Below, piece after piece: positions 17,227-25,750 of a DNA stretch of 53,624 nucleotides. Made by a program: the position numbers and the translations under genes. Under the pieces are notes generated by a model. The model was not told the DNA's origin, did not search any database, and saw nothing but the letters and a program-made list of their open reading frames with translations. The DNA is from an uncultured Muribaculaceae bacterium (GTDB lineage Bacteria > Bacteroidota > Bacteroidia > Bacteroidales > Muribaculaceae), in the NCBI GenBank assembly GCA_910578095.1, contig CAJTOZ010000020.1:1-53624 (forward strand), in the 5' to 3' direction. How positions within the stretch are numbered: the first letter of the stretch is position 1; every line of letters starts with the position of its first letter.

Positions 17227-17799
17227 TTAGATTTTAGGGCGATAGTAGCGTATGTGATACATGTACGGCACCACCTCGGCAATCTCGCTGGTAAGACCGA
17301 GCTGCGATTTCACCACCAGATTCACCTCGCAGTCCACCGGCAGGAGAGCCAGCGGATACTGTATGCCCGAGCCCCATTGGCTTGAGCTCTGCAGCTGATA
17401 GTTGCCGAAACGGAAAGAGGTGTTGTTGAAGCTAAGGTCGTTCTCGTTGCCCACGCCGCCGGTGAGCTCGCCGCCGGTGTAGCGGTACAGCGAGTAGCGT
17501 GTGAAGCGGAAATAGATGAGCTCGTCGGATTTCGCCTTGTTGCCGGGCGTACCGGCGTCGAGCACCTGCATGTAAAGATTGCCGTCCTCATCAAGACGAT
17601 AGTAGGGAGCGTCGGGTCCCGTTTCAAACACCGTGTCGGCCGGCACCTCGCCCACCACATGATGGTTGGCCAGGAAGGCGTTCACATAGTGTGTCTCATC
17701 GGTGAGCAGCTCGGCGTAGCTCTTGGTGTCGTCGCACGACGCGAGTGTCGCGCCGGCGAGGGCTATGGCCGCAAGAGCTATGTTGCGTAGTATTTTCAT
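17227..17799 (-). CDS. DUF4827-family lipoprotein
   Basis: A secreted lipoprotein: hydrophobic leader MKILRNIALAAIALAGATLA and lipobox ending in C23 (LASC), followed by DDTKSYAELLTDE. The body (QVLDAGTPGNKAKSDELIYFRFTRY) and the C-terminal EVNLVVKSQLG resemble the FKBP-like folds described for DUF4827, a Bacteroidetes-restricted family of unknown function; I see no clear peptidyl-prolyl isomerase active site. Its start overlaps the stop of nrnA by ATGA and it precedes the mutase gene, so it is part of that operon. Confidence 0.85.
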   Translation of the reverse strand: MKILRNIALAAIALAGATLASCDDTKSYAELLTDETHYVNAFLANHHVVGEVPADTVFETGPDAPYYRLDEDGNLYMQVLDAGTPGNKAKSDELIYFRFTRYSLYRYTGGELTGGVGNENDLSFNNTSFRFGNYQLQSSSQWGSGIQYPLALLPVDCEVNLVVKSQLGLTSEIAEVVPYMYHIRYYRPKI

Positions 17800-18830
17800 T
17801 TTTTATCTATGTATTTTCTTTTATTTTCAGCAAGGAGCGCCCTGAAAGCCGCGGCGGCATCGTCGAGCGTGCCATGATACTCGCCGCCGGCGGCATTTAT
17901 GTGGCCGCCGCCGCCGAAGTGTTCGGCGCATATTTCATTCACCGGAAAATCGCCCTGCGAGCGCATTGATATTTTAATATAATGTTCCTCCTCGCGCATG
18001 AAGCATGAATACACCACTCCGGGAATGGAGAGAGGACGGTTCACGAGGCTTTCCGTGTCGCCTTTGCAGTAGTGGTAGCGGTTGAGCTCGGCACGGCTCA
18101 GGGTGATCAGGGCTGCATGCATGCCATGGTCCACTTCCATCTTGCGGTCCAGAGCGTAGGCGTTCAGGCGCAGGGAGTTCTCGCTGACAGTGTTGAACAG
18201 CAATTTGTACAAGCGGTTTTTGTCGGCTCCATGGCGCAGCAACTCGGCCACTACCTCAAACAGTTCCGGGTCCGAGCTGTTGTAGGCAAAGCCTCCGGTG
18301 TCGGTCATTATACCTGCCAGGAGCAGTGTCGCCGCCGTAGCGTCGACATAGGGCAGCAGTTCCAGACGGCACAGCACCCTGAACAGCAGATAGCACGTGG
18401 CAGCCATCTCCGGATGGGAAATGGCGACAGTGGCGAAGTCCGACGGGTTCTCATGATGATCTATCATCACCTTCGGGGCCTTGGCGGCCAAAAGAGCGTC
18501 GGCCATACGGTCCACCCGCTTCGGCTCGTTGAAATCGAGGCAGAATATAAGGTCGGCATCGCGCAGGAGCGTGCGGGCAAAGTCGGGATGGCGGGCTGCG
18601 TCCACCAGTTCCTTAGCCTCCGGCAGCTGCATCAGCAACGCCGATGTGGCATCGGGGATTATGCAACGCACATCTTTGCCGAGTGTGCCCAGCACATGAG
18701 CCAACGCCAGCGACGAGCCTATGGCGTCGCCGTCGGGTCCCACATGGCAGATGACTGCTATCTTCGTGGCATCGGCCATGAGATGGCGCAGGCGCCGCAC
18801 GTTTTCGTCTTTAATGATACGGGAAATCAT
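17796..18830 (-). CDS. nrnA: DHH/DHHA1 phosphoesterase, NrnA-like (nanoRNase / pAp phosphatase)
   Basis: NrnA-type enzymes degrade 2-5 nt RNA fragments and can dephosphorylate pAp. The DHH metal motifs are complete: HVGPDGDAIGSS at 29-40 (H29, D33, D35), LDFNEP near 98-103, DHHENP at 124-129, and the DHHA1 substrate-binding GGGGHINAAGG near the C-terminus. The 344-residue length is typical. Sequence alone does not separate oligoribonuclease from pAp or cyclic-dinucleotide hydrolysis. It is the first gene of the nrnA - DUF4827 - mutase operon. Confidence 0.9.
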   Translation of the reverse strand: MISRIIKDENVRRLRHLMADATKIAVICHVGPDGDAIGSSLALAHVLGTLGKDVRCIIPDATSALLMQLPEAKELVDAARHPDFARTLLRDADLIFCLDFNEPKRVDRMADALLAAKAPKVMIDHHENPSDFATVAISHPEMAATCYLLFRVLCRLELLPYVDATAATLLLAGIMTDTGGFAYNSSDPELFEVVAELLRHGADKNRLYKLLFNTVSENSLRLNAYALDRKMEVDHGMHAALITLSRAELNRYHYCKGDTESLVNRPLSIPGVVYSCFMREEEHYIKISMRSQGDFPVNEICAEHFGGGGHINAAGGEYHGTLDDAAAAFRALLAENKRKYIDKK

Positions 18831-18877
18831 TGCAATGAAATATTGCGCAAAGATAGCGAAGATTCTTCAAATACAAG

Positions 18878-18911
18878 CGGCGGCACACAGAGAAAACTCC
18901 GCACGCCGCCG
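18878..18911. terminator. GC-rich hairpin between two minus-strand genes
   Basis: CGGCGGC at 18878-18884 pairs with GCCGCCG at 18905-18911; a T-rich stretch follows on the plus side and a shorter one on the minus side. It lies just after the stop of the minus-strand outer-membrane protein gene and upstream of nrnA, so it probably ends the former's transcript. Confidence 0.45.
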
Positions 18912-18939
18912 TTTCCTTAATTATTTTTAAGAGATGTGG

Positions 18940-19686
18940 TCAGAAGATGCGTCCGGAAAGGGTGAACTTCAGCACGGGATACACCGTGAGTTTGTTCATG
19001 ATTTTCTGGAAAGTATCGTCGTTGCTGAAGTCGGCCACATTGACCTGTTCGGCATGAAGGTCGTCCCACAGATAGGGCTTTTTCTGGAACTGCACACCGA
19101 GTTCCCACATGAAGTTCAGGCGTCCGACGGGACACGGACGACCAGTGCCGATGCCCAGATACGGACGGAACGACGATGTGCGTATGGCTCCTTTGGCATA
19201 GCCGTGCTCGTCGAGAGGGAGCTTATAATCGCCCACTTCCACATAGCTTCCAAGCTCGTCCACTCCGGGACAATAGCCGTTGATACCCACCATGTCTTTG
19301 CCTCCGAAAAATGCACCGACGGCTACAAACAGGGGAAAGCGGTTGCCCATCGGATACACGTTGAATATGAGCGAGCCTTGCAGGCGCTTCAGCGATCCGT
19401 CAAGATCGATTTCGGTATCACGGCTGCCATAGTCGGTATGTATCGTCACATCTGAATTAACATGAAATTTAATTCCGGGCATGATATGCACCCCGGCGCG
19501 GGCCTGCACGAAGGGAGATATAGGCGTGGCGGCCTCAATTCCTATGCCGGTGGTACCCACGCCCACCGAGAGGCCGAGATGGTTGGCTATACCCATTTTT
19601 GTTTTGGACGCGGTCTGGCCTGCTACGGTAAAGGTTCCGGCGGCCGCACACAGGGCCGCACACAGCATGATGGCAAGTTTCTTCAT
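18940..19686 (-). CDS. Outer-membrane beta-barrel protein of unknown function
   Basis: An exported protein with a signal peptide (MKKLAIMLCAALCAAAGTFT, cleavage probably after VAG or AGQ). The body is rich in alternating Gly/aromatic strands (GLSVGVGTTGIGIEAATPIS, YPVLKFTLSGRIF at the very end), and the C-terminal Phe is typical of barrels inserted by the BAM machinery. A region near GDYKLPLDEHG may be an outer loop. Such proteins are plentiful in Bacteroidales and mostly uncharacterised; no substrate can be assigned. It has its own upstream region, with TAATTTTG on the minus strand at 19740-19733 as a likely -7 element. Confidence 0.75.
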   Translation of the reverse strand: MKKLAIMLCAALCAAAGTFTVAGQTASKTKMGIANHLGLSVGVGTTGIGIEAATPISPFVQARAGVHIMPGIKFHVNSDVTIHTDYGSRDTEIDLDGSLKRLQGSLIFNVYPMGNRFPLFVAVGAFFGGKDMVGINGYCPGVDELGSYVEVGDYKLPLDEHGYAKGAIRTSSFRPYLGIGTGRPCPVGRLNFMWELGVQFQKKPYLWDDLHAEQVNVADFSNDDTFQKIMNKLTVYPVLKFTLSGRIF

Positions 19687-19909
19687 AGATTATTTAATCG
19701 TCTTTTATAGAGTATTGATAATAATTGGTTTGCAAAATTAACAAAAATTTACCAATCTGCCATACTATTGGCCACATACCCGATAAAAAATCCATCACAA
19801 CTAAGGCCACAGGCCGGAAGCCGGCTAAAAATACAAGACTATCCGGCCCTCTTATGCGCAATCCTATATATAAATATTCAAATATTTTTCTCAGCACGAT
19901 AAAAAATTG

Positions 19910-19917
19910 TAATTTTG
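19910..19917 (+). promoter_or_regulatory. -7 element upstream of panC
   Basis: TAATTTTG matches the Bacteroidetes -7 consensus TAnnTTTG, about 41 bases before the panC start. No perfect TTTG is found 20 bp upstream, only a T-rich stretch near 19885. The 271-base gap 19687-19957 holds this and the divergent minus-strand -7 element; I see no further gene in it. Confidence 0.55.
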
Positions 19918-19957
19918 CACCCTGAAACAAAGCTTTTACAACAAGCACAAAACGAAA

Positions 19958-20815
19958 ATGGAAATAATCAGAACAGTCGAGCAATTGCGCAGCGCCGTCT
20001 CCCAGGCCAGGGAAGCGGCACGCACCATCGGCCTCGTGCCCACCATGGGCGCCTTGCACGACGGCCACCTGTCGCTCGTGGAGCGCGCACGCAAAGAGAA
20101 CGACGTGGTGGTGGTCAGCATATTCGTAAACCCCACCCAATTCAACAATCCCGACGACCTCCGCACATATCCCCGCACCGAGCAAGCCGACTGCGCGCTG
20201 CTCGAAAAAGCCGGCGTCGACTATGTGTTCGCACCATCGGTAGATGAAATATATCCCGAGCCGGACACCCGCGTGTTCGACCTCGGCCCCGTGGCGGAAG
20301 TGATGGAAGGAGCCATGCGCCCGGGCCACTTCAACGGTGTGGCGCAGATAGTGAGCAAATTGTTTGCATGGGCTTCCCCCACCCGCGCCTACTTCGGCCA
20401 CAAGGACATCCAGCAGATAGCTGTGATACGCCGCATGGCAGCCTTGGAAGGCTTTGCCGGAGAGATAGTGCCCTGCCCCATCAAGCGCGAGGACGACGGC
20501 CTTGCCATGAGTTCGCGCAACACACGCCTCACCCCCGCGCAACGCGCCATAGCCCCTGCCATCTACCGGGCGCTGCGGGCTGCCGTAGGCATCGCACAGG
20601 AGGGCAAGAGCGTGCAGGAGACAATCGACGCCACTGTTGCTTCGGTCAATGCCGTCGACGGGCTCGAAACCGAGTACTTCCAGATTGTCCACCCCGACAC
20701 AATGCAACCCATCGCCGAATGGGCCGAAGCACCGCAAGGCGCCATCGGCTGCATCACCGTGTACTGCGGCGAGGTAAGGCTCATTGACAATATCACTTTC
20801 CCTGCACAGTCATGA
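19958..20815 (+). CDS. panC: Pantothenate synthetase
   Basis: PanC joins pantoate and beta-alanine at the cost of ATP to make pantothenate, the coenzyme A precursor. The HIGH-type nucleotide motif is at residues 28-37 (PTMGALHDGH), VNPTQFN at 57-63, the pantoate site GHFNGV at 123-128, FGHKD at 146-150, and the KMSK-like DGLAMSSRN at 180-188. At 285 residues it is full length. It overlaps panD by ATGA, so beta-alanine supply and its use are translated together; panB is not in the window. Confidence 0.96.
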   Translation: MEIIRTVEQLRSAVSQAREAARTIGLVPTMGALHDGHLSLVERARKENDVVVVSIFVNPTQFNNPDDLRTYPRTEQADCALLEKAGVDYVFAPSVDEIYPEPDTRVFDLGPVAEVMEGAMRPGHFNGVAQIVSKLFAWASPTRAYFGHKDIQQIAVIRRMAALEGFAGEIVPCPIKREDDGLAMSSRNTRLTPAQRAIAPAIYRALRAAVGIAQEGKSVQETIDATVASVNAVDGLETEYFQIVHPDTMQPIAEWAEAPQGAIGCITVYCGEVRLIDNITFPAQS

Positions 20816-21165
20816 CGATAGAAGTTCTGAAATCAAAGATACACCGCGTCACAGTCACGGAAGCCCGCCTCGACTACATAGGCAGCATCACCATCGACGA
20901 AGACCTCCTTGACGCGGCCGGCATACTCCCCGGCGAGCGCGTGTTCATCGTCAACAACAACAACGGCGAGCGCCTCGACACATACACCATCCCGGGCGAA
21001 AGAGGAAGCGGCGTTATATGCCTCAACGGAGCCGCCGCGCGCAAAGTGCAGCCCGGCGACATAGTGATCATAATGGCCTACGCCTCCATGACCCCGGAGG
21101 AAGCACGCACCTTCAAGCCCTCCGTGATATTCCCCGACACCGCCACAAACAAACTCATTGACTAA
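20812..21165 (+). CDS. panD: Aspartate 1-decarboxylase (pyruvoyl-dependent)
   Basis: PanD makes beta-alanine from aspartate for pantothenate synthesis. The proenzyme cleaves itself between G24 and S25 (in LDYIGSITIDEDLLDAAGI), turning S25 into the pyruvoyl group; the numbering matches the well-studied enzyme. GERVFIVNNNNGERLDTYTI and NGAAARKVQPGDIVIIMAYA follow as expected. Length 117 is normal. Start by ATGA overlap with panC. Confidence 0.96.
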   Translation: MTIEVLKSKIHRVTVTEARLDYIGSITIDEDLLDAAGILPGERVFIVNNNNGERLDTYTIPGERGSGVICLNGAAARKVQPGDIVIIMAYASMTPEEARTFKPSVIFPDTATNKLID

Positions 21166-21190
21166 CATCTTCACCACAACATAACCCAAC

Positions 21191-22531
21191 ATGTTTGAAC
21201 GACTAAGCGACCGCCTCGAACGCAGCTTCAAGCTACTCAAAGGACAAGGCAAAATCACCGAAATAAACGTAGCCGACACACTCAAGGAAGTGCGCCGCGC
21301 ACTCATCGACGCCGACGTCAATTTCGCCACTGCCAAGGCCTTCACCGATGCCGTCAAGCAGAAAGCACTCGGACAAAACGTCATCAACGCCGTAAAGCCC
21401 GAGCAACTCATGGTGAAGATCGTCAACGACGAGCTCACCGCGCTCATGGGTGGCGACGTGGCGCCCCTCACCATCAAAGGCAACCCCGCCATCATCCTCA
21501 TGTCGGGCCTCCAGGGTTCCGGTAAGACAACATTCTCAGGCAAGCTCGCCAAAAAGCTTATGGCCGAGAAACACATGCGCCCGTTGCTCGTGGCATGCGA
21601 CGTCTACCGCCCCGCCGCCATCGACCAGCTCAAGGTGCTCGCCGACAGCATAGGCGCCGAAGTCTACACGGAGCCCGATGTCAAGGATCCGGTGGGCATA
21701 GCACGCCGCGCCATCGACCATGCCCGCGCACACCGCAACGACCTCGTCATTGTCGACACCGCCGGACGCCTCGCCGTAGATGAGCAGATGATGGACGAGA
21801 TCGAAGCCATCAAAAAAGCCATCAACCCGGGCGAGATCCTCTTTGTGGTCGACTCCATGACCGGTCAGGATGCCGTCAACACTGCCAAGACTTTCAACGA
21901 GCGCCTCGACTTCGACGGCGTGGTGCTCACAAAGCTCGACGGCGACACACGCGGCGGAGCTGCCCTGTCCATTCGCAGCGTGGTCAAGAAGCCCATCAAA
22001 TTCGTGGGCACCGGCGAGACACTCGACGGAATCGACACCTTCCACCCCGACCGCATGGCCAACCGAATCCTCGGCATGGGCGACATCGTATCGCTTGTCG
22101 AAAAGGCACAGCAGCAGTTCGACGAGAAGGAAGCCGAGGAAATGGCCAAGAAATTCCGCCGCAACCAGTTCACCTTCAACGACTTCATCAAGCAGATACA
22201 GCAAGTCAAGAAGATGGGCAACATCAAAGACCTCGCAGCCATGATCCCCGGTGTAGGCAAAGCCCTGAAAGACATCGACATCGACGACAACGCATTCAAA
22301 AGCGTGGAAGCCATCATCATGTCCATGACACCCTACGAGCGCGAGCACCCCGAAGTGCTCAACGCAGGCTCCCGCCGCCAGCGCATAGCAAAAGGCTCCG
22401 GAACCACTCCCGCCGAAGTCAACCGCCTGATCAAGCAGTTCGACCAGATGCGCAAGATGATGCAGCAGGTCACCTCTATGAAAAATCCCATGGGCATGAT
22501 GCGCCAGATGCGCGGCATGCGACGCAACTGA
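21191..22531 (+). CDS. ffh: Signal recognition particle GTPase Ffh
   Basis: Ffh binds the SRP RNA and the signal sequences of nascent membrane proteins and hands them to FtsY. The N-domain (residues 1-95) contains the ALID-AD segment (RRALIDADVNF), the P-loop is GLQGSGKTT at 106-114, DTAGRLAVDE is G3, TKLDGDTRGGAALS is G4 with its closing loop, and FVGTGE follows. The M domain (about 300-446) ends in a Met-rich stretch (MRKMMQQVTSMKNPMGMMRQ) that binds signal peptides. Full length. It follows panD by 25 bases and precedes folD by 11, so it is probably in the same transcription unit. Confidence 0.97.
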   Translation: MFERLSDRLERSFKLLKGQGKITEINVADTLKEVRRALIDADVNFATAKAFTDAVKQKALGQNVINAVKPEQLMVKIVNDELTALMGGDVAPLTIKGNPAIILMSGLQGSGKTTFSGKLAKKLMAEKHMRPLLVACDVYRPAAIDQLKVLADSIGAEVYTEPDVKDPVGIARRAIDHARAHRNDLVIVDTAGRLAVDEQMMDEIEAIKKAINPGEILFVVDSMTGQDAVNTAKTFNERLDFDGVVLTKLDGDTRGGAALSIRSVVKKPIKFVGTGETLDGIDTFHPDRMANRILGMGDIVSLVEKAQQQFDEKEAEEMAKKFRRNQFTFNDFIKQIQQVKKMGNIKDLAAMIPGVGKALKDIDIDDNAFKSVEAIIMSMTPYEREHPEVLNAGSRRQRIAKGSGTTPAEVNRLIKQFDQMRKMMQQVTSMKNPMGMMRQMRGMRRN

Positions 22532-22542
22532 CCACGCAGCGC

Positions 22543-23439
22543 ATGACCCTGCTCGACGGAAAAAAAACCGCAGCCGAATGGCGCGCCGACACAGCCCGCC
22601 GTGTGGCCCTTCTGAAATCAATCCACGGCAGGGCTCCCAAACTTGCTGCCGTGCTTGTGGGCGACGACCCCGCAAGCGCCACCTACGTGCGCCTGAAAGC
22701 CAAAGCATGTGAGGAATGCGGCATACGCTCGCGCATAGTCCATCTCCCGGCCGACGCCACACAGCAGCAAGTGCGCGACACTGTGCGCCGCCTCAACCGT
22801 AACTCATCTGTCGACGGCATCATCGTGCAGCTCCCACTGCCATCGCATCTCGACTACAAGGACTTGCTGCAGCTCATCAGCCCGGGCAAGGATGTCGATG
22901 GATTCACGCCCGTAAATATCGGACGCCTCGCCCTCGGCATGCAATGCCTGCCACCTGCCACTCCCGCCGGAATCATAGAACTCCTGCGCCGCAACGGCAT
23001 CACCACGCGCGGCCGCCGTGTGGCCGTAGTCGGTCGCAGCAACATAGTAGGACGCCCCATGGCATCGCTGCTCATGCTGAAATCCGATATGGGCGACGCC
23101 ACCGTCACAGTGTGCCATAGCGCCACACCGCAGTACGAGCTGGAGGCCATACTGCGCGACAGCGATATCATCATCAGCGCCGTGGGCGCACCGGGGCTCG
23201 TGAAAGCCCACATGGTCCGGCCCGGTGCTATTGTCGTGGACGTGGGCACCACACGCGTCGACGATCCATCCCGCAAAAGCGGCTACCGCCTTGCCGGCGA
23301 CGTGGATTTCGACAACGTAGCCCCCAAATGCAGCTACATCACTCCGGTGCCGGGAGGTGTGGGCCCCATGACCATCGCATCGCTACTGCACAACACCCTC
23401 ACAGCATTCGAACGCAAGCATTCCGGCAGGAAATCATGA
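22543..23439 (+). CDS. folD: Bifunctional methylenetetrahydrofolate dehydrogenase / methenyl-THF cyclohydrolase
   Basis: FolD interconverts 5,10-methylene- and 10-formyl-tetrahydrofolate in the cytoplasm for purine and formyl-Met synthesis. The catalytic YxxxK is at Y48-K52 (TYVRLKAKACEECGI), followed by DGIIVQLPLP at 91-100, PGKDVDG at 114-120, the dinucleotide loop VVGRSNIVGRPM at 162-173, and TPVPGGVGPMTIASLL near the end. Length 298 is usual. Its TGA overlaps the ATG of the CapA-like gene. Confidence 0.96.
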   Translation: MTLLDGKKTAAEWRADTARRVALLKSIHGRAPKLAAVLVGDDPASATYVRLKAKACEECGIRSRIVHLPADATQQQVRDTVRRLNRNSSVDGIIVQLPLPSHLDYKDLLQLISPGKDVDGFTPVNIGRLALGMQCLPPATPAGIIELLRRNGITTRGRRVAVVGRSNIVGRPMASLLMLKSDMGDATVTVCHSATPQYELEAILRDSDIIISAVGAPGLVKAHMVRPGAIVVDVGTTRVDDPSRKSGYRLAGDVDFDNVAPKCSYITPVPGGVGPMTIASLLHNTLTAFERKHSGRKS

Positions 23440-24542
23440 TGCTCCTGCCCCTCATCACGTTCATGGGCCTGATGCTCGGCCTGCACGATGCTGAGATAGT
23501 GTTCGTGGGGGACGCCATGCAGCACCAGGCGCAGCTTGATGCCGCACGCCGCGGCAATGGCTCATGGGACTATTCGGAGTGCTTCGCGGAAGTGGCTCCA
23601 TGGTTCAAGACCGCCGACCTCGCCGTCGTAAACCTCGAGACACCCATCGGACCCGCCCCACACAGCGGCTATCCGTGCTTCAACGCGCCCGAGCCATTTA
23701 TTCATGCACTGAGAGATGCCGGTTTCGGCCTATTCCTCACAGCCAACAACCACACCCTCGACCGCCGCGACCGCGGACTGCGGCACACCATCGACGCTCT
23801 CGACCGCAACGGCCTGCCTCACCTCGGCACCTACAAGGATGCCGCCGCGAGAGACACACTCATGCCACATATCCGCACCGTGCGCGGAATACGCATCGGA
23901 TTCATCAACTACACTTACGGCACAAACGGCATCACGGCACGCGACGGCGCACATGTGGACTACATCGATACAGCCCGCATTGCCGCCGACATACGCGCCA
24001 CACGCGGCGCCGGCGCGGAAATCATCTGCGCATGCATGCACTGGGGCGACGAATACCACCAGCTGCCCAATGCCTCACAACGGCGCCTCGCCGACTGGCT
24101 GCAGGCACGCGGAGTAGAGCTCATAATAGGCGCCCACCCCCATGTAGTGCAACCGATGGAACTGCGCGACAATCCCGACGGTTCGCATTGCCTCGTGGTT
24201 TATTCCCTCGGCAACTTCATATCCAACATGCGCACGCGCGACACCCGTGGCGGAGCTGCCGTCACCGTGCGCCTCGAGCGTGGTACCGACGGCATTGTCC
24301 GGGTGGCCTACGCCGGATGGCAGCTGCACTTCACCGAGCCGGCCGACGGCAAGCGCAATTTTCGGGTTGTCGACGCCTACGAAAGCGATGACCCGAGGGC
24401 AGCTGCTTTCCGCACAGCCGCCGAACGTCTTTTCCACGCACACAATGTCAACGTGCCGCGCATATCCTCCGCAAGATGGCTCATGCCGGCAGAAAAACAG
24501 CCCGGAGCCGGCATCCCAAAAGGCAGTTCCGGACAAAATTAG
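23436..24542 (+). CDS. CapA-family (poly-gamma-glutamate synthesis-like) metallophosphatase-fold protein
   Basis: The CapA family shares a calcineurin-like metal fold; named members take part in poly-gamma-glutamate capsule export, but most Bacteroidales members have no known role. Motifs in order: IVFVGDAM, DLAVVNLETPIG, LTANNHTLDR, GFINYTYGTNG, CACMHWGDEYHQ, IIGAHPHVVQPME and VYSLGNFIS, which supply the metal ligands. A short hydrophobic N-terminus (LLPLITFMGLMLGL) could be a membrane anchor or signal sequence. I start it at ATG 23436, which overlaps the folD stop (ATGA); the longer open frame upstream is within folD. It is the last gene before tRNA-His. Confidence 0.85.
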   Translation: MMLLPLITFMGLMLGLHDAEIVFVGDAMQHQAQLDAARRGNGSWDYSECFAEVAPWFKTADLAVVNLETPIGPAPHSGYPCFNAPEPFIHALRDAGFGLFLTANNHTLDRRDRGLRHTIDALDRNGLPHLGTYKDAAARDTLMPHIRTVRGIRIGFINYTYGTNGITARDGAHVDYIDTARIAADIRATRGAGAEIICACMHWGDEYHQLPNASQRRLADWLQARGVELIIGAHPHVVQPMELRDNPDGSHCLVVYSLGNFISNMRTRDTRGGAAVTVRLERGTDGIVRVAYAGWQLHFTEPADGKRNFRVVDAYESDDPRAAAFRTAAERLFHAHNVNVPRISSARWLMPAEKQPGAGIPKGSSGQN

Positions 24543-24571
24543 CCGGAGTGCATCAAAAAAATCCCGTTTTT

Positions 24572-24603
24572 TTTGGCAGTTAAAAAAATTAGTCGTAACT
24601 TTG
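24572..24603 (+). promoter_or_regulatory. Promoter of tRNA-His
   Basis: TTTG at 24572-24575, 20-bp spacer, TAACTTTG at 24596-24603: a perfect match to the Bacteroidetes housekeeping promoter. It ends 17 bases before the tRNA 5' end. It is one of the best indications of the phylum. Confidence 0.8.
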
Positions 24604-24620
24604 CACCGCAATAGCGAAAT

Positions 24621-24695
<75 letters not shown>

Positions 24696-24729
24696 CAAAA
24701 GAAATAACGTAACTTTGCAAAACTGAATT

Positions 24730-24763
24730 CAATGCGCGACGTGAGTCGGGCATTGTTTTTTTT
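24730..24763 (+). terminator. Rho-independent terminator after tRNA-His
   Basis: CAATGCGCGAC (24730-24740), loop GTGA, GTCGGGCATTG (24745-24755) with one mismatch, then eight T. It ends the tRNA transcript and lies directly before the first copy of the dispersed repeat. Confidence 0.85.
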
Positions 24764-24767
24764 AATT

Positions 24768-24924
24768 GATTATCTGCAAAATTACCCAAGTTGACATCAT
24801 AAGGTTACCGCCTGCAATGGGGGACATCGCTTTGCGATGTATAATATGCCTGCATACCAATTTTACGTGCCAAAGGCACGTTCCTACATTGAGAATAAAA
24901 CCTTGGGGACTTTTGCGGATAAGC
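24768..24924. repeat. Dispersed repeat, copy 1 (full length, MITE-like)
   Basis: A 157-bp element with imperfect terminal inverted repeats of about 23 bp: it starts GATTATCTGCAAAATTACCC and ends in the near-complement ...GGGGACTTTTGCGGATAAGC. Inside are two perfect hairpins: ACATCGC-TTT-GCGATGT (near 24824-24840) and ACGTGCC-AAA-GGCACGT (near 24865-24881). No gene is encoded. Three more copies or parts lie at 49274, 51065 and 53472. It occupies the gap between the tRNA terminator and the TIGR02757 gene. Confidence 0.85.
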
Positions 24925-24955
24925 ATTTTTTTATCAATCCTATTTACGCACCGTC

Positions 24956-25750
24956 ATGACATCCATTCACCCCGAAATAGCCGAACTCCTCGCCACTGAG
25001 GCACAGCGCCTGAATTCCCCCGACTTCATCGCCGCCGACCCGGTGCAGTTTCCACGCCGCTACACCGAGCAGCGCGATATCGAGGCCACAGCCCTGCTGT
25101 GCGCCACCATAGCGTGGGGCAACCGCACCATGATCTGCCGCGACTGCGAGCGTATGCTTTCTCTGATGGACCACAAACCAGCCGACTATATCATGGACGG
25201 TGCCTGCGAGGAGCTGTGCCCCACTGACAATGTGCACCGCACGTTTTTCAACGCCAATCTACAGCACTGGTTGCGCGGTCTCCGGCGCATATTCGAGCGC
25301 TATGGCAGCGTGGAGGGCCTGGCAAAGGCCAAAGCCGTGGAAGCCGAACCGGCTCCCGCCTGGGCTCTTGCCAGAGAGATAAACAACGAGCTCGCCGCCG
25401 CCAACGATGGCCGGGCCGACTCTCGCTGCTTGCCGCAGAACCTCGACCAGACAGCGCTGAAGCGGCTCAACATGGCATTGCGATGGCTCGTACGGCGCGA
25501 CGGCATAGTGGACATGGGCCTCTGGGACGCCATCTCGCCGGCACAGCTCTACATTCCCCTCGATGTGCATGTGGGAAATACCGCACGCGACCTCGGACTG
25601 CTCACACGCCGTAGCAACGACCGTAAAGCCACCGAGCAGCTCACCGACATTCTGCGCACGCTACGCCCGGACGATCCGTGCGTCTTCGACTTCGCCCTCT
25701 TCGGTCTTGGTATAGAAGGAAAGCAGGCCCGCACTCAGTCGGCGCTCTGA
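24956..25750 (+). CDS. TIGR02757 family (DUF2400) protein
   Basis: A conserved Bacteroidetes and proteobacterial family of unknown function. The signature is easily seen: LKRLNMALRWLVRRDGIVD followed by MGLWDAISPAQLYIPLDVHV, then a segment on to DDPCVFDFALFGLGI at the C-terminus; YTEQRDIEATALLCATIAWG lies near residue 45. The pattern NMxLRWxVR...DxG.W resembles helix-hairpin-helix glycosylase-like proteins, but I see no clear catalytic site. The length of 264 residues is normal. Its last 16 bases overlap the 3' end of the convergent HsdR_N-like gene. Confidence 0.88.
   Translation: MTSIHPEIAELLATEAQRLNSPDFIAADPVQFPRRYTEQRDIEATALLCATIAWGNRTMICRDCERMLSLMDHKPADYIMDGACEELCPTDNVHRTFFNANLQHWLRGLRRIFERYGSVEGLAKAKAVEAEPAPAWALAREINNELAAANDGRADSRCLPQNLDQTALKRLNMALRWLVRRDGIVDMGLWDAISPAQLYIPLDVHVGNTARDLGLLTRRSNDRKATEQLTDILRTLRPDDPCVFDFALFGLGIEGKQARTQSAL

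Noticed and set aside
15923..17230. Plus-strand open frame of 435 codons opposite the phosphosugar mutase gene
   Set aside because: Low-complexity His/Ala/Gly-rich translation; the mutase on the other strand has every active-site motif.
19694..20737. Minus-strand open frame of 347 codons opposite panC
   Set aside because: Antisense of panC with no recognisable domain.
24710..24717. Second promoter (TAACTTTG) just after tRNA-His
   Set aside because: It matches the -7 box but has no -33 TTTG at the right distance and would start within the tRNA terminator.
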